Notes: a model not told the origin generated them from the sequence alone. Positions 33,141-42,142 are shown, numbered from the stretch's first letter. The stretch is 64,000 nt of DNA from Allobranchiibius huperziae (GCF_013410455.1 NZ_JACCFW010000001.1:1-64000), one strand, 5' to 3'. A program made the numbers and translations.

Positions 33141-33899
33141 ATGGGCGCGGTACTCACCGGGGCGCGGTACGACGACGTCCGCCGCGCGCTCGACACCGTG
33201 ATCGATCCCGAGCTCGACGAACCGGTCACCGACCTGGGGTTCGTGGCGTCGGTGGCGGTCGACGGCCGGCGCGTGGAGGTGCACCTGCGGTTGCCGACGT
33301 CGTTCTGCTCGCCGAACTTCGCGTGGCTGATGGTGTCGGACGCGTACGACGCGGTGTCCGCCGTCGACGGGGTGGAGCACGTGGTCGTCGAGCTGGACGA
33401 CCACCACGACTCCGACCTGATCAACCGCGGGCTCGCGGCCGGTGCCGGCTACAAGGGCACGTTCAAGCACGAGGCGCTCGACAACCTGGACGAGCTGCGG
33501 GCGACGTTCCAGCGCAAGGCGCACACGGCGGCGATGGAGCGTGCGCTCACGGCGTACCTGCGGGCCGACCCGACGCGCACCGAAGCCGACCTCGCCGACG
33601 TGCGCCTCGGTGACCTGCCGGACGATTCGGGCACGGAGGCCTTGGTACACCGCCGCGAAACGCTGGGTCTGCCGGTCGATGCCGACGCATCGGTGCTGTT
33701 GAACGACGACGGCACCCGGCCGACCCGCGAGCAGGCCAGTCCCGTTCTTCGGCGGGCGCGTTCGGTGCGCATCTCGGTCGACGGCAACGCCCACTTCTGC
33801 CGGGGGCTGCTCGCCACCCGGTATCCCGGCGCGGAGGACGACCAGGTCCCGCGCGCCGACGACGCCCACCCGCTGCTGCCCCTGTCCGTCCTGTCCTGA
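33141..33899 (+). CDS. DUF59/MIP18-family protein
   Basis: 252 residues. The N-terminal DUF59 domain (ALDTVIDPELDEPVTDLGFV, then LPTSFCSPNFAWLMVSD) has the Cys of Fe-S/metal maturation factors. The C-terminal part (YKGTFKHEALDNLDEL onward) is specific to homologues next to propane/acetone monooxygenase operons. It begins 4 bases after the amidohydrolase stop, so the genes are co-translated. Probable metallocentre-assembly helper; target here unclear because no diiron monooxygenase is adjacent. Confidence 0.85.
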   Translation: MGAVLTGARYDDVRRALDTVIDPELDEPVTDLGFVASVAVDGRRVEVHLRLPTSFCSPNFAWLMVSDAYDAVSAVDGVEHVVVELDDHHDSDLINRGLAAGAGYKGTFKHEALDNLDELRATFQRKAHTAAMERALTAYLRADPTRTEADLADVRLGDLPDDSGTEALVHRRETLGLPVDADASVLLNDDGTRPTREQASPVLRRARSVRISVDGNAHFCRGLLATRYPGAEDDQVPRADDAHPLLPLSVLS

Positions 33900-33914
33900 G
33901 AAAGAGGTCTCGCC

Positions 33915-34940
33915 GTGAGAGCCGTCCGTGTCACTGGGTACCACCAGCCGTTGGAGATGGGGGAAGTCGACAAGCCCACCGCCGACGGCCCGCACGACGT
34001 CGTCGTACGGATCGGCGGGGCCGGGGTGTGCCGCACCGACCTGCACATCCTGGAAGAACAGTGGGCCGAGAAGTCGCAGGTCGAGCTGCCCTACACGATC
34101 GGCCACGAGAACGCAGGCTGGGTCGACGCGATCGGGTCCGCCGTGACGAACGTCGCGGTGGGGGACAAGGTGATCCTGCATCCGCTGGTCACCTGCGGGC
34201 TGTGCCGCGCGTGCCGCGCCGGTGACGACGTGCACTGTGAGAACTCGAAGTTCCCCGGGATCGACACCAACGGCGGGTACGCCGAGTACCTCCTGACCTC
34301 GGCGCGCAGCTGCGTGCGGATCGACGACGCGCTCGAGCCTGCCGACGTCGCGGCGCTCGCGGACGCCGGGCTCACGGCGTACCACGCCGCGGCCAAGGCG
34401 GCGCTGCGCCTGCGGGCCGGCGACAAGTGCGTGGTGATCGGCGCAGGAGGCCTGGGGCACATCGGGATTCAGGTCATGCACGCCATCTCACCGGCCGAAC
34501 TGATCGTCGTCGACCGCAATCCCGACGCGGTGAAGCTCGCGCTGTCGATCGGCGCGGATCACGCGGTGGTCGGCGACGGCAGTCAGGTCGACCAGGTCAT
34601 GGAGCTGACCGGCGGCAAGGGCGCAGAGGTCGTCATCGACTTCGTCGGCGAGGGTGGCTCGACCAAGGAGGGCATCGCGATGACCCGGCAGGGCGGCGAC
34701 TATCTGATCGTGGGGTACGGCGAGAACATCGACGTGCCGACGATCGACCTGGTCTCCACCGAGGTCAACATCATCGGCAACCTGGTCGGCAGTTACAACG
34801 ACCTGGTCGAGCTGATGGCGCTCGCCGCGCAGGGCAAGGTCACGCTGCACACCGCGAAGTACCCGCTGGACGATTTCCAGAAGGCAATCGACGACCTGGA
34901 CAACGGAAGGGTCCGCGGCCGCGCGATCCTCATCCCCTGA
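33915..34940 (+). CDS. Zn-dependent alcohol dehydrogenase
   Basis: 341 residues, medium-chain family: GVCRTDLHILE and GHENAGWV catalytic zinc ligands, structural zinc Cys in CGLCRACRAGDDVHC, nucleotide loop IGAGGLGHIGIQV with Asp in VVDRNPD (NAD). In mim/prm clusters the same position is held by the secondary-alcohol dehydrogenase that oxidises the monooxygenase product. GTG start at 33915 follows AAAGAGG. Confidence 0.92.
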   Translation: MRAVRVTGYHQPLEMGEVDKPTADGPHDVVVRIGGAGVCRTDLHILEEQWAEKSQVELPYTIGHENAGWVDAIGSAVTNVAVGDKVILHPLVTCGLCRACRAGDDVHCENSKFPGIDTNGGYAEYLLTSARSCVRIDDALEPADVAALADAGLTAYHAAAKAALRLRAGDKCVVIGAGGLGHIGIQVMHAISPAELIVVDRNPDAVKLALSIGADHAVVGDGSQVDQVMELTGGKGAEVVIDFVGEGGSTKEGIAMTRQGGDYLIVGYGENIDVPTIDLVSTEVNIIGNLVGSYNDLVELMALAAQGKVTLHTAKYPLDDFQKAIDDLDNGRVRGRAILIP

Positions 34941-35044
34941 CGCTCTTCACGTCAGAGGAGATCCAGTCGGTTGCAACTCGTCGTAGTCTCGGTTGACCGC
35001 TAGACGGGACTAGACCTTGTTCGGCGCGCAACATCGGGGGAGCT

Positions 35045-36177
35045 TCAGGCGCCGTCGAACTCCTCGCCGTTGAACACTGCGGCAAGCCGATGGGGCGAGC
35101 CGGGACCGAAGATCATCTGCACGTCCTGGTGGGCCTCGGTAGCGGACTTCGCGGCGCGCTCGAACATGATGGGTTCGTACGCAGCGATGGCGGCGTCGAC
35201 GTTGTCGGGGTTGTGCGCGATGGCGAGACCGAGTTCCGCGCCGTCGAGCATGGCGTTATTGGCCCCGTTGCCGCCGGGAACGGTCGGGTGTCCCGCGTCG
35301 CCGACCAGCGTTACTCCATGCCGGGCGTCCCACCGGTGCTCGTCGGGGAGTTCGTAGATCGCGCGAAGGATCGGGTCGGTGTCGCTGTCGGCGATGAGCG
35401 AGCGCAGCACGGGCGACCACTCCTTGAACTCGCCAGCTATGGCCGCGCGCGTGGCGTCGGGGTCGGTGAAGTCGAATTGGTCGAACCATTCGGCCGGGTG
35501 GTCGAGGTTGACGTAGGTGTGGATGCGGTCGTCGGCTTCGCGATGGGCCAGGAAGCCCTTGCCCGGCTCGAGGGCATACAACGATCCGGCACCCACCGCT
35601 GCGGCCGTCTCGGGGTGGCGCACGTCGACGTCCTCGAGGTACGTGTCGATGTAGCTCATTCCGGAGTACCGCGGCTGCGCGTCAGATACCAGCGACCGCA
35701 CCTTCGACCAGACGCCATCTGCGCCCACCAGGACGGCGGAGGTGACCTGAGTTCTGTCTGCGAACGACAGGACGAAGGCACCGTCGTCGGCGGGTTGGAC
35801 CGCGCTGAGCTTCTTGCCCCACCGGATGGTCCCGCCGGCAGTGAGTTCAGCAGGATGCGGCGGATGTCACCGCGCAAAGCTTCGGGCTTGTCCGCGTTCG
35901 CCTCGTCGGGCAGTTCGGCCAGCGTCGTGTTGTGCCGATCTGCGACTCGGGCGGCGGCCGCGCCCTGGTGGACGATGGCGGCGAACTCTTGCCCGAGACC
36001 GGCGAGTTGCAGCGCCCGTTGCCCCGTCTCCTCGTGCAGGTCAATCTGCCCGCCTTGTGCACGTGCACCCGCCGAGGCTTCTAAGTCATAAACCGTCGCA
36101 GCCACCCCGTTCAGCTGCAGAACGCGCGCAAGGGTCAGGCCGCCGAGACCGGCGCCCACGATGGCAATCGGGTTCAT
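35045..36177 (-). pseudogene. TetX-like FAD monooxygenase, frameshifted
   Basis: Two overlapping minus-strand frames together encode one flavin monooxygenase of about 376 residues. The upstream part (start ATG 36177) carries the FAD motif IVGAGLGGLTLARVL and GGQIDLHEETGQRAL, and ILLNSLPAG. The downstream part has VLVGADGVWSKVRS and VTLVGDAGHPTVPGGNGANN. The frame shifts by one missing base near 35831-35833, where IRWGKKL should follow LPAG(T). The fold resembles TetX from memory, but activity on tetracycline is not implied. Sequencing error is possible. Confidence 0.85.
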
Positions 36178-36233
36178 TACGTACCTCCTGCTGCAGCTGT
36201 CTTGCATTGGTGCGGGGTGCCTAGGCTTCGAGC

Positions 36234-36331
36234 GTGCCGCAGGAGGATGACCGTCGCCAGGGACTGCACCGGCTGCTCACGTTCAGCGACTCGGTCGTGG
36301 CCATCGCCATCACCCTGGTGGCACTGGCCCC
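36234..36331 (+). pseudogene. Truncated TMEM175-family channel fragment
   Basis: From a GTG at 36234 the frame reads MPQEDDRRQGLHRLLTFSDS then VVAIAITLVALA, which is the first helix (FSD-AIAIT signature) of bacterial TMEM175/DUF1211 potassium channels. After about 33 residues similarity stops abruptly and the rest of the channel (about 170 residues) is missing. The remnant abuts the ATP-grasp gene, indicating a past deletion or insertion. Confidence 0.65.
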
Positions 36332-36400
36332 TGGGGGACCGCGCCTGCGACGTGTCCCGGGGATCAGCTTCGACGTTCCTGCAGGGCGGCAGCCTGAACA

Positions 36401-37297
36401 ATGGCGTTCATGGCCACGATCACGCTCCTGACCTCCGCCGCCGCGAGAGACCGCGAAAATTCTGAGATCACCTTGCTGTCGAAATCGCTGACCCAGCTGG
36501 GTGTGGCTACGCGCACAGCGTCCTGGACCGATACAGACGCTGCCGAGCTCGGCGCAGGCGACATCGCGATCATCCGCACGACATGGGACTACACCTCTCG
36601 CGTTGCCGAGTTCCTGGCATTCGTCGACGCCCTGCCCGTCGTGCATAACCCGGCCGAGGTCATCCGCTGGAACTCCCACAAGGGCTATTTGGTTGAGCTG
36701 GCAGGCGCGGGTGTGCCCGTGGTTCCCACCGTTCTCGTGAGGTCGGTCGACGGACTGGATCCGGCGACCATACTGGAATCGGCAAGGGGGGCGTTCACCA
36801 CATCGGACATCATCGTGAAGCCGGCGGTGGCGGCCAGCGCCCGGGGCATGGGACGCTTCGCGCTTGATTCCAGCCTCGATCTCAGCCGCGCTATCGACCA
36901 TGTCCGCGGCCTGTCTGATGAGGGAGACGTGCTCGTTCAACCGTTTCAGCCTGACATCGCGGACGGTGAACGATCGCTCATCTTCTTCGCCGGCCAGTTC
37001 GCCCACGCGATGCTCAAGACGCCCGCACCCGACGATTTTCGGGTTCAGGCGCGGTGGGGCGGAACGAGCGTGGCCTACATGCCCACGGACCCCGAGCTCG
37101 AAGCTGCGCATGCTGCAGCCGCAGCAGCTCCTGGCGGGGCGAAGTCGCTTCTATACGCACGGGTAGACCTCGTCGGACCCGCCAGCGCCCCCTCGGTCAT
37201 GGAACTGGAACTCGTCGAGCCCGACCTGTTCCTCAGCAGCGGGGCCGGAAACGCTGACGCATTTGCTCAAGCGATCGCGGGACTTGTCGCATCCTGA
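36401..37297 (+). CDS. ATP-grasp ligase-like protein
   Basis: 298 residues (alternative ATG at 36410). An N-terminal pre-ATP domain (IAIIRTTWDYTSRVAEFLAF) precedes the ATP-grasp core with Lys in DIIVKPAVAASARGMG, VLVQPFQPDIADGERSLIFF and the metal-site MELELVEPDLFL. This set matches stand-alone ATP-grasp proteins that join carboxylates to amines or thiols; substrate unknown. It is isolated between a channel fragment and a secreted-protein gene in a low-G+C stretch, so it may have arrived by transfer. Confidence 0.8.
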   Translation: MAFMATITLLTSAAARDRENSEITLLSKSLTQLGVATRTASWTDTDAAELGAGDIAIIRTTWDYTSRVAEFLAFVDALPVVHNPAEVIRWNSHKGYLVELAGAGVPVVPTVLVRSVDGLDPATILESARGAFTTSDIIVKPAVAASARGMGRFALDSSLDLSRAIDHVRGLSDEGDVLVQPFQPDIADGERSLIFFAGQFAHAMLKTPAPDDFRVQARWGGTSVAYMPTDPELEAAHAAAAAAPGGAKSLLYARVDLVGPASAPSVMELELVEPDLFLSSGAGNADAFAQAIAGLVAS

Positions 37298-37536
37298 CTT
37301 TGTTACAGAGCACGGGCCAGCGTCACGACTGTCGTTCTGAGGTACACCCCAAACCGACATCCCCAGGAGGCATGAAAGCGTCCGTCAGGGTCCAGATTGG
37401 CAGTTCTCGGACAGATGGGTCCGCAGCCTCCGCCGCGAACGGAACCCACTGCTTATTTCGACGGGGATTGTCGGTCAGGTCCCCGCTGGCGTTGACAGAT
37501 CAGCCGTGCGGCTCTAGTTGGGCCATGATCTGACGG

Positions 37537-38253
37537 CTAGCCGCCGGCGCTGAACGTTGTGCTGTATTCGTAACCCATAGTGTCCACCATGTAGGCCCTT
37601 GATCTCCACAGCGTGTCGCGGTAGAGCGCCGGAACCCTGCCGTCGCTCAGGTATGCGACAAAATAGCCGTGGTCGCCGTTGCTGTTGCACCCCTTCGACG
37701 AATAGCGCACGAGACGCAGATGCGGTGAGGCAATGACCTTGTTCAAGACGTTCTGCTGAGCCTTGTCGCATTGCGCGACGGACACTGACGTAGGTTCCGG
37801 GACGCGATGCACGTAGAGCTTCACGTTTTCCGAGTCGAACTGGGTCGACGTATCATTCGAGGTTTCGATCGCTTTGATTCGCGCAGCCGTGTTGACGAGC
37901 CGGTCCAGTTTGTTGATGGGCTTAGTCGCCGTGTAAGCGATGACGTAGGACCACCGGCCGTCAGACGTGGGGTAACACAGGTGGAGCGCGTCTGTGCCCA
38001 GCTCGCCATTCGGCATGTATTGCGCAGATAGGGGTGCCGCGCCTGGCGTCGCATTCACCTGCGCAAGTTCCCATCGAGCGTGCGGTGCGCAGGCGGAGTA
38101 ACTCTGGAAGGCGGCGAGATGAGTCGACCCATGAATATAGAAATTTGATGCGTTTGCTGCACTGGCTGGTGTTGCCAGAGCAATTGATCCGCTACAGACA
38201 AGCGCGCAGGAACCGATGATACCGGCCGCCCGAAGGGGCTGTGGGACTGCCAT
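37537..38253 (-). CDS. Secreted hypothetical protein with four cysteines
   Basis: 238 residues starting with a Sec signal (MAVPQPLRAAGIIGSCAL, ending ATPASAA). The mature part has Cys in YSACAPH, LHLCYPT, AQCDKA and KGCNSNG, allowing two disulfide bonds, and a Tyr-rich beta-like sequence (WSYVIAYTA). ATG 38253 is chosen for the strong GGAGGAAAAGG just before it. No family recognised. Codon use is less G+C-biased than neighbours. Confidence 0.65.
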   Translation of the reverse strand: MAVPQPLRAAGIIGSCALVCSGSIALATPASAANASNFYIHGSTHLAAFQSYSACAPHARWELAQVNATPGAAPLSAQYMPNGELGTDALHLCYPTSDGRWSYVIAYTATKPINKLDRLVNTAARIKAIETSNDTSTQFDSENVKLYVHRVPEPTSVSVAQCDKAQQNVLNKVIASPHLRLVRYSSKGCNSNGDHGYFVAYLSDGRVPALYRDTLWRSRAYMVDTMGYEYSTTFSAGG

Positions 38254-38678
38254 TCCTTTTCCTCCTGGTTCGATGAAGATCACTGCGCCCTCGCGAGCTC
38301 ATGTCGGGTGTGTCTGGGTGCCATAGCGTCCTCAGGTGCCCCGAAAAAGAAGGACCCCCGCTGGTGCTCGCAGCCACACGAGCGCGCCGACGAAACGCTA
38401 CGAAACATCACTCTCTGAATCTCCCCCGTGGACCAACCCGCGATGACTCTATAGGTGTGGCATCGCGCGGATCCGGAACTGAGACATGTTTCTACAACCC
38501 GGAGGGTTGGCCGCGGCCCATTGAGGCGGGTACACCCACGTGCGGCGCCGGAATGGGTGTGCATCCAGCGATCGGTCGCCGGGCTCGCGTGAGAGATCAA
38601 CTCGAGGGGTCTGGTTCTCAGGACGCCGACCCCTCGAGCATCCGCGGCACCGAACGCGCATAGCTCGCAACGCCGGTG
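38254..38678. other. 425-base gene-free stretch
   Basis: No frame here has a plausible start plus biased codon use. It contains the promoter side of the secreted-protein gene and, near 38601-38638, a strong hairpin. No RNA gene was recognised. Confidence 0.5.
38601..38638. terminator. Hairpin CTCGAGGGGTC...GACCCCTCGAG
   Basis: 11-base perfect arms around a 16-base loop. It lies 40 bases beyond the stop of the minus-strand 149-residue gene, so it may be its terminator. Confidence 0.5.
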
Positions 38679-39086
38679 CTAGCGGCTGAACGGCCAATCC
38701 GCCGGGTGGGCGAGCGGCACCGCGACCGCCTGGACATCGTCCAGGTAGACGACGCGGCCGGGGTGCGTGGTACGCAGCTCCACCCACGGCACGTCATAAC
38801 GGTCGAGGAGCTCGAGGTATTCGCCGGTCATCTCCAGCAGGTGAGTGGCCGTCGCCTTGAACCACGCACGCGCGCCGGGGAACCGGTCGAGGTCGTAGCA
38901 CCCGCTGCCGGTCAGGGAAGGGTCGGCGTACGCAGCGCTCGCTCGCGCGTTCGCCGACCGCAGCCACTCGGCGTCGTGGGAGCGCAGCAGGTGTTCCTTG
39001 GCTAGCCCGTTGGCCATGGCGAAGACCCCGGGGAAGCGCCCGTGCCGGTTGGGTGCCGCGCTCTGGAAGCGGATGTAGTTCTCCAC
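38679..39086 (-). CDS. Conserved hypothetical protein
   Basis: About 135 residues beginning VENYIRFQSAAPNRHGRFPG and including VFAMANGLAKEHLL, CYDLDRFPGARAWFKATA and VPWVELRTTHPGRVVYLDDV. I recall similar NYIRFQ..NRHGR..GVFAxANGL proteins in actinobacteria, without function. GTG at 39086 is used because conservation begins there; a longer GTG start at 39128 is possible. No signal peptide. Confidence 0.65.
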   Translation of the reverse strand: MENYIRFQSAAPNRHGRFPGVFAMANGLAKEHLLRSHDAEWLRSANARASAAYADPSLTGSGCYDLDRFPGARAWFKATATHLLEMTGEYLELLDRYDVPWVELRTTHPGRVVYLDDVQAVAVPLAHPADWPFSR

Positions 39087-39245
39087 CGTGGCAGCGTATG
39101 AACTGCAGATGGATCCTCCATCCGTCACGCACCCGGATCATGCAATGAGTCGCCCGGAGAGTACGGCTGGCGGCGTCATCCGCGGCGTCAACCGTCGGGC
39201 CAGATCACTCTTCCAGCTCACGTCGTCCCGCGACATGATGAAGTC

Positions 39246-39953
39246 ATGAACGGTCGAGCGAACCACGGTGCGGGCGGTTCGGATCCCGCGCTGGCTGATC
39301 CGATGGCCGGGGAACTCGTCACGGAGACCTTCGGGTACGGCGGAGGGCGGCAGGTCACGGTGTACGTGCCGCCGGATCCGCCCGAAGCGGTGGTGTTCGC
39401 CGGCGATGGGCAGCTGATCTCGCAGTGGGGCGGGTATCTCGAGGCGGCCGACGTGCCGCCCGTCATGATCGTCGGCGCGCATCGAACGGACGACGAGGAC
39501 GAGATGGCGCGCATCCGTGAGTACTCGCCGCCCTTCGACGAGCAGCGGTTCGCGGCGCACGAGAAATTCTTCGTGCAGGACATCCGTCGGTGGGTGCGGT
39601 CGCGCTTCGGCATCACGATGCCGGCCGAGCGGACCGCCGTGTGCGGTGTGTCTGCGAGTGGCGAGTTCTCGATCGCCATGGGGCTTCGTCGCCCGGATGC
39701 CTACGGTGCGGTGTTCTCCGCGTCCCCGGGAGGCGGCTACCGCCCGCCCGACGTGATGCCGCCTGTGTTGCCACGCACCTACCTCGTCGCCGGGACGCGG
39801 GAGCCGTTCTTCCGTGACAACGCGATCCGATGGGCGGACGCGTTGCGTGATGCCGGTGCGGACGTCGTGATGGTCGAGCGGGTCGGCGGACACGGCGACC
39901 CCTTCTGGGCGGCCGAGTTCCCCCGGATGGTTGCGTGGGCGTTCGGACCCTGA
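39246..39953 (+). CDS. Alpha/beta-hydrolase esterase, intact copy
   Basis: 235 residues of the esterase D/Fes-like family: VYVPPDPPEAVVFAGDGQ strand, nucleophile Ser in CGVSASGEFSIAMGL, and catalytic His in VGGHGDPFW. Cytosolic. A second copy with about 87 % identical residues lies at 43690-44334 but lacks a normal start. Substrate unknown. Confidence 0.85.
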   Translation: MNGRANHGAGGSDPALADPMAGELVTETFGYGGGRQVTVYVPPDPPEAVVFAGDGQLISQWGGYLEAADVPPVMIVGAHRTDDEDEMARIREYSPPFDEQRFAAHEKFFVQDIRRWVRSRFGITMPAERTAVCGVSASGEFSIAMGLRRPDAYGAVFSASPGGGYRPPDVMPPVLPRTYLVAGTREPFFRDNAIRWADALRDAGADVVMVERVGGHGDPFWAAEFPRMVAWAFGP

Positions 39954-39987
39954 CGCGTTCGATTCCGCGGCACTAGGTGGTGGAGCG

Positions 39988-40284
39988 TTACACCCGCTCC
40001 TCGGGAGATGCCCGGCGCCGTCCCAGACGGAAACCGATGCCGGCGGCAAGGACCATCAGCCCGATGACGGCGACGGCACAGCCGACGATCTGCCATCGGG
40101 TCACGATCGACGCCGACCCGTCCCACCAGGAACCACTCGTGCCAAGTCGCCCACCGGAGCCGTCGTCCAGCGGCGCGTAGGCGAACCAACCGAAGTCGCT
40201 TGGGCCGGCCTGAGACGACAGCGCCAGGGCAATGCCACCGCCCACCAGCACGAGGCCGAGGACCCACCACGCACGACGCATCAT
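39988..40284 (-). CDS. Small two-helix membrane protein
   Basis: 98 residues with two hydrophobic segments (WWVLGLVLVGGGIALAL and QIVGCAVAVIGLMVLAAGIG) separated by a Gly/Asp/Trp-rich extracytoplasmic loop (WFAYAPLDDGSGG). It sits between the intact esterase and the Lrp fragment, a position empty in the second copy of the duplication. Function unknown. Confidence 0.6.
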   Translation of the reverse strand: MMRRAWWVLGLVLVGGGIALALSSQAGPSDFGWFAYAPLDDGSGGRLGTSGSWWDGSASIVTRWQIVGCAVAVIGLMVLAAGIGFRLGRRRASPEERV

Positions 40285-40443
40285 GTGGTGAAGTATCGGC
40301 CTTCCGGCGGAGGTGCACAGCGATCAATGGGAAACCCGGAGCCGTCCCGCGCAGCAATGACTGTGCGACCCCACCTATCGCTGATGATCCGTTGCACCAC
40401 GCGGGCGTACCGGCCTTCGTCCGCGATATCGCGTCGACCGGGT

Positions 40444-40617
40444 TCAGCGGAGGTTGGTCGAGCCGCGCGTCGGAGGTACGTCGCGGCGCAGCAGCGGCAG
40501 GGCGCGTGCGCTGACGACTGTCGCGAGGACGACGACGGAGGTCGAGCGGCGTACCGCCTCGGACTGCCCGAGCACGAGCAGTGACTGCTGCAGGTCGTCG
40601 TTCGACGCGGCGGCTTC
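40444..40617 (-). pseudogene. Lrp/AsnC regulator, C-terminal fragment
   Basis: The last 58 codons read NDDLQQSLLVLGQSEAVRRS and SVVVLATVVSARALPLLRRD, nearly identical to the C-terminus of the intact Lrp/AsnC protein at 44357. The DNA-binding domain and start are absent; similarity ends near 40615. A non-functional remnant of a duplicated segment. Confidence 0.85.
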
Positions 40618-40811
40618 GAGGTGGGCTAGTCGGGTCCGGGGGCAACGGCGCCGTCTGATTCGCCTCGCGCTCCTGCTGCCAGCTCGCCTACCTCGAGCAA
40701 CCGCGGACGGGTCATAGTCGGAGTTGTCCACGATGACGTCAGCGAAGCCTACGGTCGCCGTAGCAACGCTGGGTGCTCGATGCGCTGGCCTTCGGCGTCG
40801 AGGTGAAGGTG

Positions 40812-41012
40812 TCACGTACGACCGAGCAGTACCAGTGGCGTCACCGTCGCGCCGAATCCGAGAGTCAGGACGACCAACAGCACCGCGAGCAGATCCACCG
40901 GGACATCCGCGAAGACCAAGGCGACGACAAGACCTGCACCTGCGAGCCCGCACAGAACGCCGAGCGTGACCATCACCAGGGCGGTCCACCCGAGTCGCGG
41001 TCTCAGGATCAT
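40812..41012 (-). CDS. Very small membrane protein
   Basis: 66 residues, MILRPRLGWTALVMV followed by two hydrophobic helices (LGVLCGLAGAGLVVALVFA and LLAVLLVVLTLGFGATV). The composition is typical of small actinobacterial membrane proteins. No clear ribosome site; existence is moderately likely. Confidence 0.5.
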   Translation of the reverse strand: MILRPRLGWTALVMVTLGVLCGLAGAGLVVALVFADVPVDLLAVLLVVLTLGFGATVTPLVLLGRT

Positions 41013-41109
41013 CTCGTCTATCAGGACTGTCTTCAGGTCGTCCGGACATTTCCGTGATGCGACGCCTGCGACATGCGCAGTCGGCGGGTTTCAGCGAGCC
41101 GCGCGGCGG

Positions 41110-41499
41110 TTAGAGGTCACCCTCGAGGAACTGGGCCCGACCCGACCCGAAGGACCAGTCGGCCGCAGTGTTGGCCGACACCGTGACGATCAGGTCCTCG
41201 GGACGCACACCCGCTTGGGCCTCGAGCCGATCGGCCAGGGCGCGGTAGAGCGCCTTCTTCTGGTCCTCGTCGCGCCCTTGTTGGGTGACCTGGATGATCA
41301 CCACGCCGTCCGTGCGCTCGAAGCCGAGTCCGGTGTCCTCGGCGATGATGCGTCCCGGCTTGTGTTCGTGAATCACCTGGTAGCGGTCACGCTCGGGTGC
41401 GGCGAAGACATCCAGCATGACCTGTTGGACGCAGTCGGCGAGCGCCCTGACCTCGGCGTCGGTACGTCCCTCTATGAGATCTATGCGTACCAGGGGCAT
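41110..41499 (-). CDS. Tautomerase-family protein
   Basis: 129 residues, starting MPLVRIDLIEGRTDAEVRAL: the Pro right after the initiator is the catalytic base of 4-oxalocrotonate tautomerase-like enzymes. The length fits the longer, two-unit MSAD/Cg10062-like group, with VVIIQVTQQGRDEDQKKALY as the second unit start. ATG 41499 follows GAAGGAATCTTC. Substrate unknown. Confidence 0.88.
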   Translation of the reverse strand: MPLVRIDLIEGRTDAEVRALADCVQQVMLDVFAAPERDRYQVIHEHKPGRIIAEDTGLGFERTDGVVIIQVTQQGRDEDQKKALYRALADRLEAQAGVRPEDLIVTVSANTAADWSFGSGRAQFLEGDL

Positions 41500-41601
41500 G
41501 AAGATTCCTTCGGTGGTGACGACGAACCGGCGTGGTGAGCGAGCGCAGCCCGTGAGAGGCAGCAATCCGAGACGGCACCGGCCGCGCTCGCGCGATCCGG
41601 C

Positions 41602-42075
41602 TTACGTGTCGGTGAGACGAAGTGTCGCGTAGGTGACCGCGCCGAAGACGAGGTGCGGGACCGCGTCCGCGGCCCAGTCCGCACCCTTCCATTCGGCAGG
41701 GTCGCTGATTCCGAACAACTTCAGCGGGACGTCGGACATCGCCATCGCCGCGGCCGAGATCAGCACGATCGCGGCCGTTGCCGGCAGTGATCGGCCGCGG
41801 CTGCGCAGCGCGCGATGAACCGTCTCGGCAATCCCGCCGACGACCACGCCCACGCCCGTGCCGGACAGCGGGCCGAGTCCGGCAAGCCGGTTGGCCCGCT
41901 GGTCACCCGTTCCGGGGATGGCGACGCCGGCGCTGCCCGCCGCCGCCTCCATCAGATCCTCGGGTGCCGAACTCGTGCCTCGTCCGCGAACAGCCATGTC
42001 CAAGTAGGTCGTTGCGTTAAGTGCGGTCGTGCCTGCCGCCCCGGCGATCGCGCCGCGGAGGAACCCGTTCGTCAT
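41602..42075 (-). CDS. Membrane protein, unknown
   Basis: 157 residues with Gly/Ala-rich helices (GAIAGAAGTTALNATTYLD, GTGVGVVVGGIAETVHRAL, ATAAIVLISAAAMAMSD and a final PHLVFGAVTYATLRL). Similar to small actinobacterial membrane proteins of the DUF1440-like type. Function unknown. Same direction as the tautomerase and SnoaL genes around it. Confidence 0.7.
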   Translation of the reverse strand: MTNGFLRGAIAGAAGTTALNATTYLDMAVRGRGTSSAPEDLMEAAAGSAGVAIPGTGDQRANRLAGLGPLSGTGVGVVVGGIAETVHRALRSRGRSLPATAAIVLISAAAMAMSDVPLKLFGISDPAEWKGADWAADAVPHLVFGAVTYATLRLTDT

Positions 42076-42142
42076 GATGTGCTCCTCTTCCGCCGTCGGT
42101 GATGATCAGAGTCGTGAGCCGGCAGGTGTCGTCGTGGCCGGG

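Noticed and set aside
35045-36177. Tetracycline-inactivating TetX gene
   Set aside because: Only the fold and some motifs match; many flavin monooxygenases share them, and the gene is frameshifted, so resistance cannot be claimed.
37300-37533. 77-codon plus-strand frame in a gap
   Set aside because: No ribosome site, start is TTG, composition random; judged non-coding.
34941-38678. Mobile element or integrated island with ends
   Set aside because: No transposase, integrase, tRNA or flanking direct repeat was found; the low G+C and broken genes alone do not prove mobility.
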